Source: DATKPE01 sp035524335
GTDB taxonomy: Bacteria; Bacteroidota; Ignavibacteria; UBA10030; SZUA-254
DNA: 9,406 nt
NCBI GenBank assembly: GCA_035524335.1
Contig: DATKPE010000013.1
Location: forward strand, 1 to 9,406
Direction: 5' to 3'
The notes beneath the pieces were generated by a model that saw only the letters and a list, made by a program, of their open reading frames with translations, was not told the origin of the DNA and searched no databases. The number at the start of each line of letters is the position of its first letter. Position 1 is the first letter of the stretch. The position numbers and the translations under genes were made by a program. Shown here one piece after another: positions 6,825-9,406 of the stretch.

Positions 6825-7774
6825 AGCCGGACTCCGCCCCGCGGATACTGTTCCCTGAACCAGGTGATCGTGTTCCGGAGACCGGCCGGGAGCGGCGTTG
6901 CACAGCTGAGGCCGAGACCGCGCATTTTCTTCACGTCGAAGATCTTCACCATCTGCCCGTCCGGTTTGGTCGTGTCGAAATCGAGCCGGCCGCGGTATCC
7001 CATGAGCGAGCTGATCTCCTTCGCCAGATCCGCGATCGAGACGGTGGTGCCGGACGAGATGTTGACGGGGTCGGAAGAGTCGTACTCCTCGATGAAGAAG
7101 GGAACGAGCGCCGCCACATCCGCCGCATAGACGAAATCGCGCTGGGGCCTGCCGGTCCCGAAGAGCGGCACGCTTTCCTTTCCGTCCCGCACCGCTTCGT
7201 AAAATTTCCGGATCATCGCGGGGATGACGTGCGAATGCTCAAGCGAATAATTGTCGTATTCCCCGTACATGTTGCCGGGAATCAGGCAGACCGAGCTGAA
7301 GCCGTATTCCTCGCGGTAGGCCTGCGACTGGATCACCTCCATCTTTTTTGCGCCCGAGTAGGCGGCGCTCTCCTTCTGCGGAAACCCGTTCCAGAGCTGG
7401 TCTTCGCCGATCGGCGAGACGGCGGAGGCCGGGTAACTGCATCCTCCGAACGTCATCACCATTTTTTTCACGCCCGCCCCGTACGCTTCATGGACGACGT
7501 GCGTGTTGATGAGGATGTTGTCGTAGTAGAATTCCACCGGGTATTTGCGGTTCGAGAGGATACCGCCGACGCGGGCCGCCAGGTGCACCACGATGGTCGG
7601 CCGCACCGCGCGGAACATCGCCTCCGCCTGCCGGCCGTCCCGCAGGTCGTAGTCGGACCGGCGGACAACGGCGACGTCGCAGGAGTAGCGCTTCTTCAGC
7701 ACCGGAAGGACATGCGATCCGAGGAACCCGGAAGCTCCCGTCAGGAGAATCTTGTCTGCGCCCGTGACCTTCAT
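6821..7774 (-). CDS. GDP-L-fucose synthase-like SDR
   Basis: 317 residues, the family's usual length. LLTGASGFLGSHV (10-22) binds NAD(P). VVHLAARVGGI (62-72) and NILINTHVVHEAYGAGVKKM (86-105) are strongly fucose-synthase-like. So are the Tyr139-x3-Lys143 pair and IPGNMYGEYDNY, followed by SHVIPAMIRKFYEA (181-194), where His182 matches the catalytic His of E. coli WcaG. GTGRPQRDFVYAADVA (206-221) follows the family too. The WcaG Ser-Ser-Cys triad (catalytic Ser107, Cys109) is replaced by Gly110-Gly111-Cys112. The known family reaction is 3,5-epimerisation and 4-reduction of GDP-4-keto-6-deoxymannose to GDP-L-fucose. No GDP-mannose dehydratase gene is in the window, and the changed triad makes the exact product uncertain. 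I therefore give no gene symbol. It starts 2 bp after the upstream stop and so is probably translated by coupling. Confidence 0.88.
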   Translation of the reverse strand: MKVTGADKILLTGASGFLGSHVLPVLKKRYSCDVAVVRRSDYDLRDGRQAEAMFRAVRPTIVVHLAARVGGILSNRKYPVEFYYDNILINTHVVHEAYGAGVKKMVMTFGGCSYPASAVSPIGEDQLWNGFPQKESAAYSGAKKMEVIQSQAYREEYGFSSVCLIPGNMYGEYDNYSLEHSHVIPAMIRKFYEAVRDGKESVPLFGTGRPQRDFVYAADVAALVPFFIEEYDSSDPVNISSGTTVSIADLAKEISSLMGYRGRLDFDTTKPDGQMVKIFDVKKMRGLGLSCATPLPAGLRNTITWFREQYPRGGVRL

Positions 7775-7776
7775 CG

Positions 7777-8718
7777 TCAGATGTTCGCGAATTTATTGTT
7801 GTTGATGATGCGGAAGCCCTTGATCAGCTCCCGGATGCCCATCTCGATGGTGTGATCGGGCCGGTAGCCGAGCTTTTCGATCTTGTCGTTGCTGACGATG
7901 TAATTCCGCTGATCGGGATCCTTGCCGATCTCGGAAACAAAGATGTTGAATTTGGGGAGCTGATCGCGGATCTTTTCGCACAGCTCCATTTTCGAGAGGT
8001 TGGCGGTCGACAGGCCGACGTTGTAGGGCTGATTCTTCATCGTCTCGAAATTGTCGATCCCGAAAAGGAACGCCTTCGCGACGTCCCGGATGTGGATGTA
8101 ATTCCGTTTGAAGTGCGCTTCGAAGAGAACGATATACCGGTCGTGGAAGGCGCGATAGGTGAAATCGTTCACCAGGAGGTCGAGCCGCATGCGCGGGCTG
8201 AAACCGAACACGGTGGCGAGCCGGAAGGTGATGATATTGCCGGCGTCGAGGAGGTTCTTCTCCGCATCCACCTTCGTCCGGCCGTAGAGCGAGATGGGCC
8301 GGAGGGGCGTTTCCTCGGTGCAGAACACACCGTCCTGCCCGATGCCGTATCCGCTGTTGGTGGTGGGGAAGATGATTCGCTGATCCTTCGAGCGAAGCCG
8401 GTTGACGAGCGCTACGGCCTCATAATTGGTGGTGGTGGTTGCGACCGGGTCGAGGTCGCAGGCCGGCGCGCCGACGATCGCCGCGAGCGGGATGATGACA
8501 TCCATCCCCTTGATGGCCGCCCGCATGGTCGCTTCGTTCCGTGCGTCTCCCTTGATGATGGTGAACTTTTCGTTCGCACAGCACTCCAGGAGGGAGGTCT
8601 GGTCGTACATGAAATTGTCGAGCACGGTGACTTCGTAGCCGCGCTGGAGGAAGGTCGGTACCAGGATGGAGCCGAGATAGCCGGCGCCGCCGGTGATAAG
8701 AATTCTGGGATTGCTCAT
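7777..8718 (-). CDS. extended SDR NAD-dependent epimerase/dehydratase
   Basis: 313 residues. ILITGGAGYLGSILV (6-20) holds the GxxGxxG motif and VLDNF (32-36) has the Asp34 expected for NAD preference. PLAAIVGAP (77-85) follows, then the active-site strand FPTTNSGYG (117-125), with Thr120 at the position of the usual Ser. Tyr145-x3-Lys149 in YGRTK, RLATVFG and NYIHIRDVAKAF (206-217) complete the pattern of a nucleotide-sugar epimerase such as GalE-like or related 4-epimerases and dehydratases. The C-terminal end is rich in Ile/Asn/Lys. It appears to be the first gene of the leftward operon, since nothing coding is visible for ~690 bp upstream. No Shine-Dalgarno sequence precedes the ATG. The immediate upstream DNA is AT-rich (8750-8770) and probably holds the promoter. 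The substrate cannot be determined. Confidence 0.9.
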   Translation of the reverse strand: MSNPRILITGGAGYLGSILVPTFLQRGYEVTVLDNFMYDQTSLLECCANEKFTIIKGDARNEATMRAAIKGMDVIIPLAAIVGAPACDLDPVATTTTNYEAVALVNRLRSKDQRIIFPTTNSGYGIGQDGVFCTEETPLRPISLYGRTKVDAEKNLLDAGNIITFRLATVFGFSPRMRLDLLVNDFTYRAFHDRYIVLFEAHFKRNYIHIRDVAKAFLFGIDNFETMKNQPYNVGLSTANLSKMELCEKIRDQLPKFNIFVSEIGKDPDQRNYIVSNDKIEKLGYRPDHTIEMGIRELIKGFRIINNNKFANI

Positions 8719-8842
8719 AGAAATAAGGGATTTCGGGGGTCGTTGGATGTTTTTTAAATATAAAAAAAATCCGGCTAAAAACCATCCTCCTTGTCATTCC
8801 CGCATGAACCCGCTACCCCTCTCCTTGAAAAGAGAGGATGCG
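8719..8842 (-). promoter_or_regulatory. probable promoter region of the glycan operon
   Basis: This 124-bp stretch lies upstream of the first operon gene. It contains an A/T block at 8750-8769 (TATATTTAAA read on the minus strand) that could include a -10 element, but no -35 hexamer sits at a good spacing. A small hairpin CCTCTC (8818-8823) / GAGAGG (8832-8837) lies further out. The assignment rests mainly on position. Confidence 0.35.
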
Positions 8843-8962
8843 ATGGCGACCTCCCGCACTCTGACCACCTGAGTCAGGGCGTTCTTTATCGCGAGAAGGC
8901 GTCTGTGGAATCATACGGAAGGAGCATCTTTCACCAAACCCTGCTTTCGATTGAGGAGAACG
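8843..8962. repeat. direct repeat copy 1 of at least 120 bp
   Basis: Aligned without gaps to 9287-9406 at an offset of 444 bp, it shows 7 differences in 120 positions (about 94% identity). Six of the 7 differences are transitions. Weaker similarity continues left to about 8830/9274. The copy contains CTGAC (8861-8865) / GTCAG (8873-8877), a short inverted repeat, unchanged in both copies. I see no transposase, terminal inverted repeats or target duplication. It may belong to a dispersed or tandem intergenic family. Confidence 0.85.
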
Positions 8963-9286
8963 TACACTGGAGGCATCAAGAGAGATGGATTCAGGTATCG
9001 TACATTATCGAAGATGGCAGAATCTATACTCGACGAAATCGGCTGTTCCGTAGCCTGCCACTCCCCAGCAATCACTTTATCATTCCGCACATTTTCTCTT
9101 TGGTACTATTTGCCGAAGGCGGCGCTATCAGATTCTTAATCCACTTGAGATATCTCATCCCGGACACGCCTTAGATTCTTCGTCCGTTAAATATCATACG
9201 TACTCAGAATGACATGCGTACTTATTTCTGCCACTCTCACATGTAATAATCGGAATCCGGGGAGTTGCTCACCAGGAGAAGAGGCT
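8963..9286. other. spacer between repeat copies, no gene seen
   Basis: 324 bp with no convincing gene. ORFs covering it (for example 8791-9174, plus) start in intergenic DNA, lack a ribosome site and resemble no family I know. It holds a 12-bp perfect palindrome, TGAGATATCTCA, at 9146-9157. The pieces AGATTCTTCG (9173-9182) and CTCAGAATGACA (9203-9214) look like the two halves of a dispersed intergenic repeat I recall from many bacterial genomes, here separated by 20 bp. Confidence 0.5.
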
Positions 9287-9406
9287 ATGGTAACCTACCG
9301 CACTCTGACCACCTGAGTCAGGGCGTTTTTTGTCGCGAGAAGGCGTCTGCGGAATCATACGGAAGGAGCATCTTTCACCAAACCCCGCTTTCGATTGAGG
9401 AGAACG
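9287..9406. repeat. direct repeat copy 2, cut by window end
   Basis: This is the partner of 8843-8962. The match is still perfect over the last dozen bases (TTGAGGAGAACG), so the true repeat unit probably extends beyond the window. In copy 1 the sequence continues with TACACTGGAGGC; whether copy 2 does the same would tell tandem from dispersed organisation. Confidence 0.85.

Noticed and set aside
6001..6903. 301-codon upstream extension of the GT2 frame
   Set aside because: It overlaps the SDR gene at 6021-6824 out of phase and encodes Arg-rich nonsense; the GT2 domain starts right at the Met at 6000.
7852..8757. 301-codon ORF on the plus strand
   Set aside because: It is antisense to the first SDR gene; the SDR motifs are unambiguous on the other strand.
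8791..9174. 127-codon ORF and a nested 62-codon ORF in the repeat region
   Set aside because: They have no ribosome site and no familiar domain, and the second repeat copy does not keep the same surroundings. I treat the region as non-coding.
8719..9406. CRISPR array or complete insertion sequence
   Set aside because: There are only two repeat copies, far too long and widely spaced for CRISPR. No transposase frame or matched terminal inverted repeats are visible.

Overview
The window is GC-rich (well above half G+C by eye) bacterial chromosome. It carries a conserved ribosomal-protein locus beside a cell-surface glycan operon. The bS21 sequence, the YfhO-type membrane protein and the small zinc-ribbon protein suggest the FCB group (Ignavibacteria/Chlorobi/Bacteroidota relatives). 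This is a judgement from memory of such proteins, not a computed placement. The one clear promoter is of ordinary sigma-70 type, not the Bacteroidia type, which argues against Bacteroidia proper.

Layout. (1) 1-326, minus: start of a secreted DUF1579-like protein, cut by the window edge. (2) 327-699: divergent intergenic region with a good sigma-70 promoter (539-567) and a leader of about 125 nt that can fold into nested helices. (3) 700-1319, plus: a two-gene unit, a zinc-ribbon + Tudor/SH3-like small protein followed by rpsU (bS21). rpsU has a near-perfect Shine-Dalgarno sequence, the only strong one in the window. (4) 1343-1368: a strong hairpin between convergent units, probably terminating both. 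(5) 8718 down to 1398, minus: six tightly packed genes. In transcription order they are an extended SDR epimerase/dehydratase, a GDP-fucose-synthase-like SDR, a second SDR, a GT2 (GT-A fold) glycosyltransferase, a GT4 (GT-B fold) glycosyltransferase, and a large YfhO-family (GT-C-like) membrane protein. Junctions are 4-bp overlaps (ATGA, GTGA) or gaps of 2-35 bp. (6) 8719-9406: about 690 bp without a credible gene, holding two copies of a repeat of at least 120 bp spaced 444 bp apart. The second copy runs off the window.

How it fits together. The three SDRs probably make or modify nucleotide sugars. The GT2 and GT4 enzymes would assemble an oligosaccharide on the cytoplasmic side. YfhO, with many membrane segments and a large extracytoplasmic C-terminal part, may transfer sugar outside the membrane. 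The acceptor and final glycan cannot be read from the sequence. I see no phage, CRISPR, tRNA, rRNA or transposase gene. The most interesting points are the rpsU leader/Shine-Dalgarno arrangement, its unknown partner gene, active-site changes in the fucose-synthase-like enzyme, and the 444-bp-spaced repeat.
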